A stretch of 64,000 nucleotides of DNA from Ophthalmolycus amberensis (GCA_024529925.1 JAFEUB010001064.1:666001-730000); one strand, 5' to 3'; shown: positions 31,903 through 42,913, counted from the stretch's first letter. Program-made: numbers and translations. Notes: generated from the sequence alone by a model not told the origin.

Positions 31903-32318
31903 CTCTAATGCTGACGTACTTGTAGGCCAGCTAGCAGGCTCTGGCACGTCAAAGAATACGCCCAACATGTCAAACTAAAGATCTGATTGGTTGAACACTA
32001 TGACAATCAACAATATCGTCCCCATTCACTTAAACTGCAAAGGGATTCACTTGTGAGTCTGCAGGCCTGGGCCTCTCTTACCTAGAGACACAGAGGTGAC
32101 ATCTGATTGGATAAAAGCTCTACTTAAAACAAGCTGCACTGGAAGCAGAGCAACTGAGGAAGACAGTAGCTGTGCAATGAGAAAATAAGATAATGGGAAA
32201 AATATTTTTATAAATTATAATACATGTCGTGTTTTAAGAAAAATTATAAAATAGCTATAACTTTGTGATTGTTTAGGCCAGCAGAGAAGGCCTTGCTGGC
32301 CCTGACGGCCCACCACTG
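31903..32318 (+). mobile_element. CAGTGG hAT-like element, copy C (right part)
   Basis: Matches copy A from about 3408 onward (GACGTACTTGTAGGC, TCTGATTGGTTGAA, TAAAAGCTCTACTTAAAACA). It continues to a clean terminus ACGGCCCACCACTG at 32318 that copy A lacks. The 5' part is replaced by the LINE ending at 31898, so that LINE probably inserted here. Confidence 0.65.
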
Positions 32319-32541
32319 GTAGGTACTGATGCGACATATCTTTGGAAAGCTAAGATTATTGTGATTCGACTTATGCAAACCATTTCAAGATACAATCACA
32401 ACAGCAGGTACAATCAACATCTATGTCAGACCACAAACAAACAAACAATTAGAAAATTGAGGCAACTCACCAATGAAGCCTCATAGTAATCTACCCATCG
32501 ATAATATTCCGCCAAAAACGGTCTTGTTACATTGCCAAAGG

Positions 32542-33179
32542 TGTTACAGACGGTTTGTTCTGGACCCAAACGCAGACACTGGGACAGCAGAGTTGGTGAA
32601 AAAAGGGTTTTTATTTTTGCTTGTCTGTGGAGCCGGTTGAAGAAGAAGAAGAAACATTCCTTTATTAGTCCCACAGTGGGGAAATTATTCTCTGCATTTG
32701 ACCCATCCCTGTATATATAGGGAGCAGTGGGCTGCCAATGACAGGCGCCCGGGGAGCAGTTACGGGTTCAGTGTCTTGCTCAGGGACACTTCGACACAGA
32801 ACACGGTGCAGCCGAGGATCGAACCGGTGACCTTTCGGTTGGCGGACAACCCTCTCTACCCAGTAAGCCACGGTCGCCCAAAGTTGAGGTTGAGCATGTT
32901 GAGGTTGAGCATGCAGGTGGGGCATGCAGGAAGCAGGTGAGGCAGCGAGGCAGTGTGTGCGGCGGCGTCTGGGCAGCGACGTGGCACGGGAATCGCGCTG
33001 AGCTGAAGGAACAATCTGGCGATGAGACTGCAGGAAGCCGGGGTATTTAAGCTGAAGGTGATGATGGTGTAATTGTTGTCAGGTGAGGAGATGAGCCCAG
33101 GTGCCGGATGATTGCAGTCGCACTCAAGCCACACACACACAGAGGGGAGACAAGCTGAGGTCACAGCGGACCCGTGACA
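32542..33179 (-). repeat. Sushi element 3' LTR carrying a SINE
   Basis: Coding-strand start TGTCACGGGTCC, end CTGTAACA. Homologous to 37533-37850 except for the SINE at 32641-32879 and nearby short duplications (GTTGAGGTTGAGCATG, 32883-32915). Confidence 0.85.
32641..32879 (-). mobile_element. tRNA-derived SINE inside the sushi LTR
   Basis: On the minus strand it starts GGGCGACCGTGGCTTACTGG (A-box region) and has the B box GGTTCGATCC. It continues with GTCGAAGTGTCCCTGAGCAA and ends TTTCCCCACTGTGGGACTAA-TAAAGGA. The body matches 54473-54713 and, in part, 51336-51462. The last 27 bases match the 3' tail of the LINE at 31859-31885 with one difference. Confidence 0.8.
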
Positions 33180-33196
33180 GTACCCCCCCCCCCCTC
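33180..33196 (-). promoter_or_regulatory. Polypurine tract of the sushi element
   Basis: A long G run followed by TAC on the coding strand, immediately before the 3' LTR. Confidence 0.6.
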
Positions 33197-33199
33197 GAC

Positions 33200-33530
33200 G
33201 GGCGCCTCCAGGCGCCCCACCGGGCTTGCAGGATGCTCCCGATGGAAGTCCCAGACGAGGGAAGCATCCGTGAAGGAGCCACGAGGAATCCAGGAGCGTT
33301 CCTCCGGGCCATAACCCTCCCAGTCAATGAGGTATTGGAAGCCCCGGCGGCGGACATCCAGAATGCACTGGACCTCAAAAACAGTGTGGTCATTGACGAC
33401 TCGGGGGGGTGGTGGGGGGTCGGCCGGAGGGCACAGAGGACTGGAGGAAACTGGCTTGAGCCGTGAGACGTGGAAGGTTGGATGGACCTTTAAAGAGGCT
33501 GGGAGTTTGAGCCGGATCAGATGGATTGAT
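33200..33530 (-). pseudogene. Sushi element integrase C-terminal chromodomain
   Basis: A third frame contains HPTFHVSRLKPV, then VFEVQCILDVRRRGFQYLID and WEGYGPEERSWIP, a chromodomain. This marks the element as a chromovirus, which may target marked chromatin. It ends near the polypurine tract. Confidence 0.83.
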
Positions 33531-34510
33531 GACTTTATCCACCTCGAAGGGTCCGACAAACCGGGGTGCCAACTTGCGGGATTTTACTTGCAGAGGCAAG
33601 TCCCGAGAGAACAGCCATACTTTCTGGCCTGGACAATAGGTGGGTGCAGGAGCTCTGTGACGGTCAGCGATGCGCTTGTTCCGGGTGGCTGAACGCTGGA
33701 GCGCCGACTGGACCTCTCTCCATACCTGTCGGCACCTACGGAGGTTGGCCTGGACAGTTGGTACCGCTATTTCCCCTTCTTGGGCCGGAAACAATGGCGG
33801 CTGATACCCCAAGGAGGCCATGAAGGGGGACATGCCAGTGGCGGTGCTAGTGAGGGAGTTGTGTGCATATTCGACCCACGGCAAGTGTACGGACCAGGAG
33901 GACGGGTGGCAAGCAGTGACACAACGCAGAGCCGACTCCAAATCTTGGTTGGCCCGTTCCGTCTGGCCGTTGGTCTGAGGATGGTAGCCTGAAGAGAGAC
34001 TGGTGGTGGCACCCAGCGCCCGACAGAAAGCCTTCCAGACCTGTGATGAGAACTGCGGCCCTCGGTCAGACACAATATCCAGGGGAATGCCATGGAGTCG
34101 GAAAACATGGAGAACCAAGAGGTCAGCAGTCTCCATGGCCGAAGGCAATTTGGGGAGGGGGTTGAAATGCACCGCCTTGGAAAACCGGTCCACAATGGTT
34201 AAAATGGTGGTATAGCCACCAGACGGGGGCAGACCCGTGACAAAATCCACTGCGATGTGAGACCAGGGACGGTGGGGGATAGGCAAAGGCCGCAACTGTC
34301 CAGCCGGGGTTTGGTGGGATGCCTTGCTGCGAGCACAAACTGAACAGGCTGACACAAATGCACGGGTGTCTCCGGACATGGATGGCCACCAGAACAGTTG
34401 GCGAATGAAGGCGAGCGTGCGGTGGAAACCAGGATGGCAGGTGAGTTTCGAGGAGTGTCCCCATTGTAGTACCTGGGATCTGACTGCGTCCGGCACAAAC
34501 AAACAGTTGG
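33390..34510 (-). pseudogene. Sushi element integrase core, frameshifted from RT
   Basis: In a different frame from RT/RNase H. HHCC finger: HSSKLTCHPGFH then CSVCARSK. Catalytic core: D in VDFVTGLPP, D in VSDRGPQF, E in NGQTERANQD. The GPF module is PRFVGPFEV. Reading is lost near 33525, before the chromodomain. Confidence 0.83.
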
Positions 34511-36564
34511 AGGACATCCGGCTGGGTGCGCTGGGCCTTCTGGACGATAGACTCAACTCCCCATGTGACAGCGGCCAACACGCAGGAGGGGGGAAGAATG
34601 GGTTCAGGCTCGAAGGGGGTTCTCTCCGTGGTGGACTGCCGAGAGAGAGCATCGGGCTTGATGTTGCGTGAACCAGGCCGGTAGGTGAGTGTAAAATTGA
34701 ACCTTCCCAGGAACATCGCCCACCGAGCCTGTCGGGAGTTCAGTCTCTTGGCAGAGCGGAGGTAAGAGAGATTCTTATAGTCTGTCCAAACGATGAATGA
34801 TTGTTCAGCTCCCTCCAACCAGTGCCTCCACTCCTCGAGTGCGAGAACCACCGCCAATAGTTCGCGGTTTCCCACATCATAGTTGCGCTCTGTGGGGGAC
34901 AGGCGCTGGGAGAAAAAGGCGCAGGGGTGCATCTTCTGATCCTGGGGAGACCGCTGGGAGAGGACAGCCCCGACTCCAGAGTCCGAGGCATCCACTTCCA
35001 CCACGAACTGCAGAGAGGGATCAGGATGAATTAACACCGGGGCCGTAGTGAACAGTTGTTTGAGGGAGGCGAAAGCAGCGTCAGCCTCTGGAGTCCATGT
35101 AAAGGGAATGGCAATGGAGGTGAGTTGCGTGAGAGGGGTAGCCACCCTGCTGTAATTGCGAATGAACCGTCTGTAAAAGTTGGCAAACCCTATGAACCGC
35201 TGAAACTGTTTCCGAGTGGTGGGAGTAGGCCACTCTGCCACTGCCTGGACCTTTGCTGCATCCGCCCTCACCTGCCCCGGCTGGATGATGAATCCAAGGA
35301 AACTCACTGTGGTGACATGGAATTCACATTTCTCCGCCTTTACAAAAAGCTTGTTCTCCAGTAGTCGCTGTAGCACTAGCCTGACATGCTTGATGTGTTC
35401 CTCCATGTTCCGGGAGAAGATGAGGATGTCATCAATGTAGACCAAAACGAAGCGGTTGAGCATGTCACGGAGGACATCGTTCACCATGGCCTGGAACACT
35501 GCCTGGAAAGGCATGACCAGGTACTCGAAATGGCCTAGAGGGGTGTTGAAAGCGGTCTTCCATTCATCTCCCTCCCGGATCCGAATGAGGTGGTAGGCAT
35601 TGCGGAGGTCCAGCTTGGAGAAGATGGTGGCTGTGAGAAGGGGCTCACAGGCGGGGTCAATGAGAGGGAGAGGATACTTGTTCTTGATGGTTACATCGTT
35701 GAGACCACGGTAATCGATGCAGGGACGAAGGGTGTGGTCCTTCTTATCCACAAAGAAAAAACCAGCACCCACCGGAGATGAAGAGGGTCGGATTAACCCA
35801 ACTGCAAGGGAGTCATGGATGTACTTCTCCATAGCCTCTCTCTCAGGACGGGAGATCTTGAAAAGGCGGCTGGAGGGCAGAGGGGTGCCAGGAAGCAGGT
35901 TGATGGCACAGTCATAGGGCCTATGTGGGGGCAGTGTTAGGGCTCGCTGCTTGCTGAATACCTCCCCTAAGTTGTGGTAAGTGGGTGGCACTAACGTGAG
36001 GTCAGGGGGCTCAATAGTAGGTGTTGCAATTACATTAGTGGGAGCTGAAGCTGACTGGAGACAGTGAGAGTGGCAAAATGTGCTCCAACTAACTACAGTC
36101 CCTGTGGACCAATCAATGTGAGGGTTGTGATGCTTCAGCCAAGGTTGGCCGAGGACCACCGGAACATGTGGTGAGGAAATTATGAGTAGTTCTACTGACT
36201 CATGTTGATTACCGGACAGGTGAAGACTTAGGGGAGCTGTGTGGTGAGTGATGTGAGCCAGGGGTTGTCCATCCAGGGCGTAGACCTCCTTGGGAACAGG
36301 ACGGGCTTCCGTGGAAATTCCAGCTTGTGCAACGAGGGCAGAGTCAATGAAGTTCTCGTCTGCCCCTGAGTCAACCAGGACATGAAGTGGGATGGATTCT
36401 CCCTTCCACGTGAGAGATGCCTTCATCTGTCTGCAGGATGGGGGGGCTGAGGAAGAGGTGGAGGTCTGGCTCATCAGGACCCCTCCAGTAGCTGATGAGC
36501 CTAGTCTTTTGGCAGGAGGGAGCAGGAGGCGAGGTGGTCCCCAGCCTGACCGCAATAAGCGCAT
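34505..36564 (-). CDS. Sushi element protease, reverse transcriptase and RNase H
   Basis: This frame opens at 36564, overlapping gag, and stays on homology to about 34505, after which it is out of register. Protease has DSGADENF (D65). RT has PCIDYRGLND, D319 (SKLDLRNAYH) and YIDD at 376-379. An in-frame loss of about six residues follows LVMPF at 353, where GLTNAP is normally found. RNase H has D525, E568, D594 and D638. The catalytic residues are all present, but the RT deletion removes a conserved loop. Confidence 0.85.
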
Positions 36565-37516
36565 AAACCTGCCCTAGCCCGCCGTTGGCGCTCGGATAAC
36601 GGGAGGCGGACGCGTCCCAGCTGCATCGGCTCCTCGGTGAAGAGCGGTGGTCGCATGCTGAGGGGCGGTCCGGAGGCCGTCTGACTGTCCGCTCTAACCC
36701 GGGGAGCTGCCTGAGGCTGACTGTAAGAGGTGGAGGCTGGTCTGGAGCTGGTGCGCTCTCTACGGCGCTCACGGAGACGGTTATCTAGGCAGATAGACAG
36801 GGAAATTAGGGAGTCTAAGCTGTCTGTCTCCTCCTTCGTAGCTAGCTCATCCCTGATATTCTCAGCTAACCCGTAGACAAATACACTCTGCAAGGAAATC
36901 TCCCACCCACTCTCTGTAGCTAAGATTCTAAAATCCACCGCATACTCTGCGACTGTTCCAGCACCCTGGCAAAGGGAGAGGAGTCTGCTGGCTGCTGCTC
37001 TACCCTGAACGGGATGGTCAAAAACCTCTCTCATTTCAGCTACAAATACAGTATAAGAATTACAGATTGTGGACTCCCTCTCCCATAAAGCGGTGGCCCA
37101 CTGGGCAGCTTTGCGCGTAAGTAGACTGGTGATAAAAGCGATACGTGACCTATCAGGGGCGTAGGTGGCTGGCTGCTGCTGGAATACCAGGGAACATTGC
37201 AGGAGGAACCGCCCACAGGCTCCCAGATCTCCGGCGTAGCGTTCCGGTGTCGGAATGAACGGCTCACGGGCACGCGGAGCTGGAAAGGGGGGAGCCGAGG
37301 GGGCTGGGGGTGGCACAGGTGGATCCGCCGTGGGAGCAGCGGAAACGCCGGGGGCAGAGAGGTGACCTGATCCATTTGGCCGCTGAGTTGAGACACGCTT
37401 GTGGAAAGTGCTCGTAGAGTCTCCATTACTTCCCGGAGAATTGTCTCATGTTGGCCGATTAGAGTGCCTTGGGAGGTCAGTGCTTGACTGAGGAAGTTCG
37501 GGTCCGCTGGGTCCAT
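36501..37516 (-). pseudogene. Sushi element gag, one frameshift
   Basis: Starts MDPADPNFLSQALTSQG at 37516, only about 16 bases inside the 5' LTR. The frame is lost near 37320 in a Pro-rich stretch and resumes in 37316-36501. The second part has the retrotransposon-gag capsid fold pattern (FLLQCSLVF, AAQWATALWE, FVAEMREVFDHP). It ends in a zinc knuckle CAYCGQAGDHLASC with His displaced by one (CX2CX5HX3C instead of CX2CX4HX4C). Pol overlaps its end in another frame. Confidence 0.8.
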
Positions 37517-37520
37517 GATG

Positions 37521-37532
37521 GCCAGATTGTTC
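37521..37532 (-). promoter_or_regulatory. Self-complementary primer-binding site
   Basis: Directly inside the 5' LTR the coding strand reads GAACAATCTGGC. It is perfectly complementary over 12 nt to GCCAGATTGTTC at 37676-37687 in the LTR, just downstream of the TATA-like box. This fits priming by the folded RNA 5' end. Confidence 0.72.
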
Positions 37533-37850
37533 TGTTACGGACAGTTTGTTCTGGACCCAAACGCAGATCAAAGCATGCAGGTGGGGCATGCAGGTGGAGC
37601 AAGCAGGTGAGGCAGCGAGGCAGTGTGTGCGGCGTCTGGGCAGCGACGTGGCACGGGAATCGCGCTGAGCTGAAGGAACAATCTGGCGATGAGACTGCAG
37701 GAAGCCGGGGTATTTAAGCTGAAGGTGATGATGGCGTAATTGTTGTCAGGTGAGGAGATGAGCCCAGGTGCCGGATGATTGCAGTCGCACTCAAGCCACA
37801 CACACACACACAGAGGGGAGACAAGCTGAGTTCACAGCGGAGCCGTGACA
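37533..37850 (-). repeat. Sushi element 5' LTR
   Basis: 318 bp with TG...CA ends. It contains TTAAATA (37711-37717 on the complement), a TATA-like box about 25 nt upstream of the predicted RNA start. Confidence 0.87.
37676..37687 (-). promoter_or_regulatory. Predicted RNA 5' end that pairs with the primer-binding site
   Basis: The coding strand reads GCCAGATTGTTC, about 25-30 nt after the TATA-like TTAAATA at 37717-37711. It is repeated at 33009-33020 in the 3' LTR. Confidence 0.65.
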
Positions 37851-37855
37851 AAAGG

Positions 37856-38911
37856 TCCAGACGATCCAATCCAGTAAAATATTTAGTCCAAAACACATTA
37901 TTACCAGTGGGGCACACTCACATGGACTTCATTTTTACATGGCTAATAGTTATTTTCTGCTACATTAATGCTTTTATTATTGAATAGAGAACCTTTAACT
38001 CCATGTTTATCATTATACCATAATTTCAAAAGTCATTGTAAACCAAACCACAATGTTTTCCTAACCATAAAACGGTTCATATTTTTCCCAAATCATGATC
38101 TTACCCTGAAACTAACCAGGTAGTTATTGTGCCTAAACCTAAACAAACCTAAAAAAGCTGACTTTCATCTGAATTTTTCAACATTGATCTGTAACAGTTT
38201 TGAAAGGCACAGATATATGTTGTCCCTGACAGGGGGTTTGGATCAGAAAACTCTTTTTGTCCTTCTAGAGGGCACAGACAAACGACAGATTTTGTTACTC
38301 ATTTTGAAGGACATGTTCATTTGGTATAACCTACCAAGAAAAGTCTTTAAGTCATAATTCAGAATGTGTGCATATGAGTCCTTGAGTAACCCTCTGTTCA
38401 TTTGACAATTCTTACGCTAATCATTCAAAAATATTCTTGACACTGTTGATGATCTTTTCTGTAATATGTTTTGTCTTTAGAGCTGCTGCAAGTCCTAATT
38501 GTGTGTGAAAGAATGCTGCCAGATATCACTCACCACAGTGCACCCCATAGCGTTAGCATGCAGCACTTTGAGCCAACAACCTCCTGCAGAAACACAGATG
38601 CATTGGTATTCTTATCACTTAGGCTACATTTACCTGAAGATTAACTAAAAAGATTCTAAGGCTGAACACATGAGTGAAGGAAAATATTTTAACCTCCTTT
38701 CCTGAGAATGTGACATACCAACGAAGGATGTACTAGCATACAGTGGCCATGCAAATGCACTGTAGATGTTCAATGTCACCTCCACAAATGTGTTTGGCCC
38801 GTAGACAATGGCGGACGCTCCAAATGATTACAGCCACTCTCTCCACTCTAGGGCATTCACAGTCGTTTTGAAGCATCTGACCTTTTTGGGGAGGCTTATG
38901 TGATGATTTAA
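37856..38911. other. Unassigned A/T-rich sequence with a CCTAAACC-type repeat
   Basis: About 38040-38165 has ACCATAA/CCTAAACCTAAAC motifs resembling 43390-43515, a dispersed teleost repeat. Nothing else was identified. Confidence 0.4.
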
Positions 38912-39991
38912 CCCTCCTGTTATGTTGCGGGTCAAATTGACCCGTTTTAAAGTTTGAAAATCTAGAAAAACTATTTGAAAGTACCTTTTTTGTATGAAAC
39001 GTCTTCTGCTTGCCTTAATTAGTGTAATCAACGTGAAAAAAAAAGAAGAAAAATTATCATGTAACCCCCCCCCCCCCCCCTGCAGGTTTATATTACAGAG
39101 ATGATGTTCGGGTCAATTTGACCCGGCAGTGAAAGTGGAGGCTATAAGGGGTCAGAAGGGTCAAGTTTAGACCATTTCTTTCTTTGAAAAGTATTTCTTA
39201 CTCCCTCCCACCATGTTTCACCCCATTTCACACACACACATACACAATATTTCATCCCAATCTCACTACCGCACCTGTGCGAGAAAAACAGATACTATTT
39301 TGGCGGGAACCTTTTATTTTCCCGCCCATACAGCAGGGGACGGGAGAAACATACGAAAGGGTTGCTTGGGAGTCCTACCAACATTACACTCTGCAGATAC
39401 GCACAACACAGCAGCTTACTGTAGGACAGCACACACACACACACACACTCACCTCGTTCATTGTGTTCATATCTTGTTATTTTTTGTAAATGTCTGTTTC
39501 TTAACACTAAATAAACATAAATAGAGTTTACTTTCAATACAAATCCTTATGACTCATTTGGCTTGATTTTGAGTGAGCGGGTCAATATGACCCTGAACAG
39601 CAGAGGTGTCTCATCTCTATTTATCTACATCACCCCATGAAAAAAAGAAAGTTTCAAAATGTAAAACAAATTTAGAAGGAAATACATGTTATGGTAGTCT
39701 AATGCAATTTATATCTAGGTTTTTCCAATGTACCTAAAAAATAGTTTGAACATGTATTTTTCATGAAAACGAGCGAGTTATCCGAATTGAACTATGATCT
39801 ATGGAGGGGTGAATAACTCCATTCCAATAAATACTGATTGAATTGTTAGTAATGGTGTTGGTGATGAGGTAAAAACTATATTTATTAGGAATTTTTGGTT
39901 TCTGACAACTTTTGGATGATTAAACATGCTTCGGGTCACATTACCCCGGGAACATAATGGCTGTACCTAAGAAACGAACATAACAGGAGGG
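38912..39991. mobile_element. piggyBac-type MITE with TTAA target sites
   Basis: Ends CCCTCCTGTTATGTT and, inverted, AACATAACAGGAGGG, flanked by TTAA at 38908-38911 and 39992-39995. TTAA duplication with CCC-type ends is the piggyBac signature. No transposase is visible in 1080 bp. It contains a C16-type run (about 39065-39080), a CA tract (39430-39449), and four copies of a CGGGTCAAnTTGACCCG-like palindrome. Confidence 0.8.
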
Positions 39992-40309
39992 TTAAGTAGC
40001 GCCCTTGTCTCTACCTGAAAACCCCCTCCTCCACATGATTAACTCCAAGAGCTTTGCTTCCTGCTGCTCATAAAATATACAATGGCTATTACACTGCTGA
40101 CCTTCCAGATGCCTGGCCTAATATATTTAGGATAAAAAATGAATATGTGGTTGCAAATCATGGTCAATGACTTCTTCCAGCTGATTCTTGTTGCTGATGT
40201 GGTGAGAAAAGGACAGGGAAGAGAAAAAAATGAAAGGAAAGGAAAACAATGTCAGAGAGCCAGAAAGGAAGAGGAAGATAGGCAAATAGCACAGCTACTT
40301 CCTTCCTTC

Positions 40310-40330
40310 TCTCTCTCTCTTTATCCCCTT
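40310..40330. repeat. Short CT-rich simple repeat
   Basis: CTCTCTCTCTCT run within a pyrimidine-rich stretch. Confidence 0.5.
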
Positions 40331-40579
40331 TGTTCTTTTTCCCTTCTCTTCTCTGTATATGGTGGAGTGGAGGTGGCAACAGCTGGAAGCTGCTTGATAT
40401 CCTCCCAGGTCCATTTTCTTCATATGCATATTTTATTTCTGTCTGCAAATGTATTATGTTGCTCATTCTTAGTACACGTCATCTTTAGCATGCTCCCTCC
40501 CTCCTCATTTGCTCTCCCTGAGGTTTCTTCCATATTTTTTGGGGGGAAGTTTTTCCTTGTCCCAAGTGTGGGTCAAACG

Positions 40580-40665
40580 CAGTGGTGTATAGTAACGAAG
40601 TAGAAATACTTTGTTACTGTACTTAAGTCGTTTTTTTGGATATCTGTACTTTACTTTACTATTGT
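40580..40665 (+). mobile_element. 5' end fragment of a hAT-like element (CAGTGGTGTA)
   Basis: CAGTGGTGTATAGTAACGAAG and the following TACTTAAGTCG/TCTGTACTTTACT sequence match a common teleost hAT terminus. The other end is missing. Confidence 0.55.
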
Positions 40666-40800
40666 ATGGTGTGGAACATGACATCAAATACAACGCCAGT
40701 AAGAGTGCTATCCTGATCTGTCGAACTAAAGAGGACAAATGTCTAAACTTCCCTGACTTCAAATTGTCTGACAATAATCTTGATGTCTGTAGTGAACCCA
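40666..40800 (+). pseudogene. LINE reverse transcriptase scrap
   Basis: Encodes GVEHDIKYNASKSAILICRT then KEDKCLNFPDFKL, resembling the palm/thumb segment of a teleost LINE RT (VKYNAKKS...RTKEDK pattern). Too short to classify. Confidence 0.5.
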
Positions 40801-40805
40801 CTACA

Positions 40806-40925
40806 CTCTTGCAGGTGTCTCGCTGCAGCTCCCACTTGCTGAACTGTCTTGTGGCCACTGCCAGGTGAATGAATGTCCTTGTTTCTGAGGGAACTGGACA
40901 GCTTATGTAAACAGGACAGAGACAA
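40806..40925 (+). repeat. Direct repeat, left copy (pairs with 41757-41872)
   Basis: Shares GTGTCTCG, GCAGCTCCCA, TTGTGGCC and GACAGCTTA blocks in order with 41757-41872, about 950 bp away. Function unknown. Confidence 0.55.
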
Positions 40926-41501
40926 ATCAGAGTTAATAAGAGTTAAGTGCATTTCTGACAGAATACAAAACATTTTAACCACAGTTTGGATTCTTATAAC
41001 CTTTCTTACATATTTGTGCTTAGTGAAAGGCCTGGCTTAACCAAGAGCAAAACATTGAGGATACTTTCACAACTTATTTGTTTGGTTTGGTAAAAAGAAC
41101 TCTGCTGTGTTCACCCATTTAGTAAAGTTTGTTAGGGCTGATCTGAGTGCAATCAATCAAACTCGGGTGCAAACTTAACTGGACTGAGACCGCCTAAAAC
41201 AGAGGGTCTCCGTCCAGTGTTTGTCTTTGTCTATTCATCACTATTAATGATAAACGAGTTCCAACCGCACACCAGACTTAAAATGCTCATCATCAGTTAT
41301 TTCTTGAGCGGTGACACCAGTGAAGATAAATGCAGACATAGCATATTTTAAGGTGCAGCAAAAGATGCAGTGTGGGTCCATGTAATATCAAATCAATGAC
41401 AAAACCTATCATTCATTATGACTCATGTTTACAGCTCTTTGTTTGTTCAAATTCAAAACTGTAAACTGGAGCAGTTCAACTCAGCTAAAGCAATGCTTTG
41501 G

Positions 41502-41549
41502 ACAGTATATTTGTACATGCAAGGGTTTCTGCATGTACAAATATACTGT
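41502..41549. repeat. Perfect 20-bp hairpin with 8-nt loop
   Basis: Arm 41502-41521 (ACAGTATATTTGTACATGCA) is perfectly complementary to 41530-41549, with loop AGGGTTTC. It is either a fold-back element or a small hairpin RNA candidate. No promoter is seen. Confidence 0.85.
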
Positions 41550-41756
41550 AGGTAACTTTCCAGATTGCATATTTGCACTGTGTATTGATCATTACTAATA
41601 CTCGTGAAAATTACTACATTAACGCTCATTTCTCACAAGATGTAACATAAACATAAAATTCAAGTGCAGTCTTAGTATAATTATCTGTCTGTCCTATGTG
41701 TTTTCATTAACATTTCAGTCACAATTTGAAATATGCAACTAATTCTCTTACTGTCA

Positions 41757-41872
41757 CCAACTCTTGATGCGGGTGTCTCGTGGCAGCTCCCATTTGTTTT
41801 GTGGCCTTCGCAGGGTCCATGAATTTGATTTTTTCTGAGGAACCTCGACAGCTTAAATGGACAAGACAGATG
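41757..41872 (+). repeat. Direct repeat, right copy
   Basis: Diverged copy of 40806-40925 with small gaps, in the same orientation. Confidence 0.55.
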
Positions 41873-42913
41873 TCACTATTGTTTTATTTTCCTGACCACT
41901 GCAACTGCAATTTGAGTGAGTCCTCTATCTGCTATGAGTAAAACTCAACTCAAAATAAAAGCTAAAGCTACATCTGATTGGCCATCTGCATCTGACTCTC
42001 CATCATCAGACTGATGAACCTGTGAACCCTCACAAACATTTATATTCACGTCACCTGTCTGGCCATCTGAGTCTGCATCAGATTGATAAACCTGACCTAT
42101 AACCTCTGCATCCTCAACATCTCCTTCACTCTGAAAAGATGCCATCATGGCTCGGATTCTTTTTACAGCTCGCTTTCTCACTTGTCATCTATCCATTTTT
42201 AGAGCCTAATCACTGTCACTAAATACTCACTAAATTGCCTAACCTGATAGTACCTTGAAGACTGTGGTGCAGGTCGGCGTCAAGGACAAAGGAATCTGTA
42301 AAGACAATATATATGCAAATTAGTTAAAAATGTATGACCAAAATTGCAGATGTGCACTTCATTTTATTTGTGAAGTTTTAAATCATATGAGAAAAGTCTT
42401 GCCATAATTTTTGTAGTCTGCCTACTGAGTTGCATGACTAGACACTTTTACATATTTAACGATACATGTACAGCTTTCAATGAAATGTTCTATCAGGAAA
42501 ATTATCATATTTAATATTTAAACTACCTGCATTTTATTTTCTGTAACTGATCAGTGTTAAAAAAATATGCCTAATCCTATTCCTAACAATAACAAACAAT
42601 CACTGGCAGAATGTCTTTCCCTCTCGCGCCAACTTTCCACAACAGGCCCACATTGTGTTACTTACTACTGGGCTGGTGTCGGTACATCGTATGTGGCCCG
42701 CACCCTTACAGCAGGATTACATTTGATTTAAGTACATTTGCCGCCTAATTTGTCAATGTCCTCAACCAAGAAAATAAAGCGATTATCATGTACAAGTTAG
42801 CGTTTTATAATATGTCATGCCAAATCCAAGTAGCCATCTGCTTACTTAATACCTTAACCTTCATTTCTGATTCACATGTATTGAATTTTCCTGATGGCAA
42901 ACTAAATAATCGT

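Larger units (their letters stand above)
32542..37850 (-). mobile_element. Sushi-type Ty3/gypsy chromovirus, self-priming layout
   Basis: A complete minus-strand LTR retrotransposon with 5-bp target duplication AAAGG (32537-32541, 37851-37855). LTRs are 37533-37850 and 32542-33179, the latter lengthened by a SINE. Order in reading direction is gag, protease, RT, RNase H, integrase, C-terminal chromodomain. The primer-binding site is complementary to the element's own LTR rather than to a tRNA, as known for the Tf1/sushi group. Frameshifts in gag, between RNase H and integrase, and before the chromodomain make it defective. The two LTRs differ by a few substitutions and small indels. Confidence 0.88.

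Noticed and set aside
33101..36577. Many plus-strand open frames opposite the sushi element
   Set aside because: They are antisense shadows of the gag-pol coding strand with no domains.
39184..39537. Open frames within the piggyBac-type MITE
   Set aside because: They run through a CA tract and overlap each other in several frames; no transposase motif.
41945..42181. Acidic minus-strand open frame (MRKRAVKRIRAMMASFQSEG)
   Set aside because: Composition is unusual, but no domain, splice or transposon context supports it.
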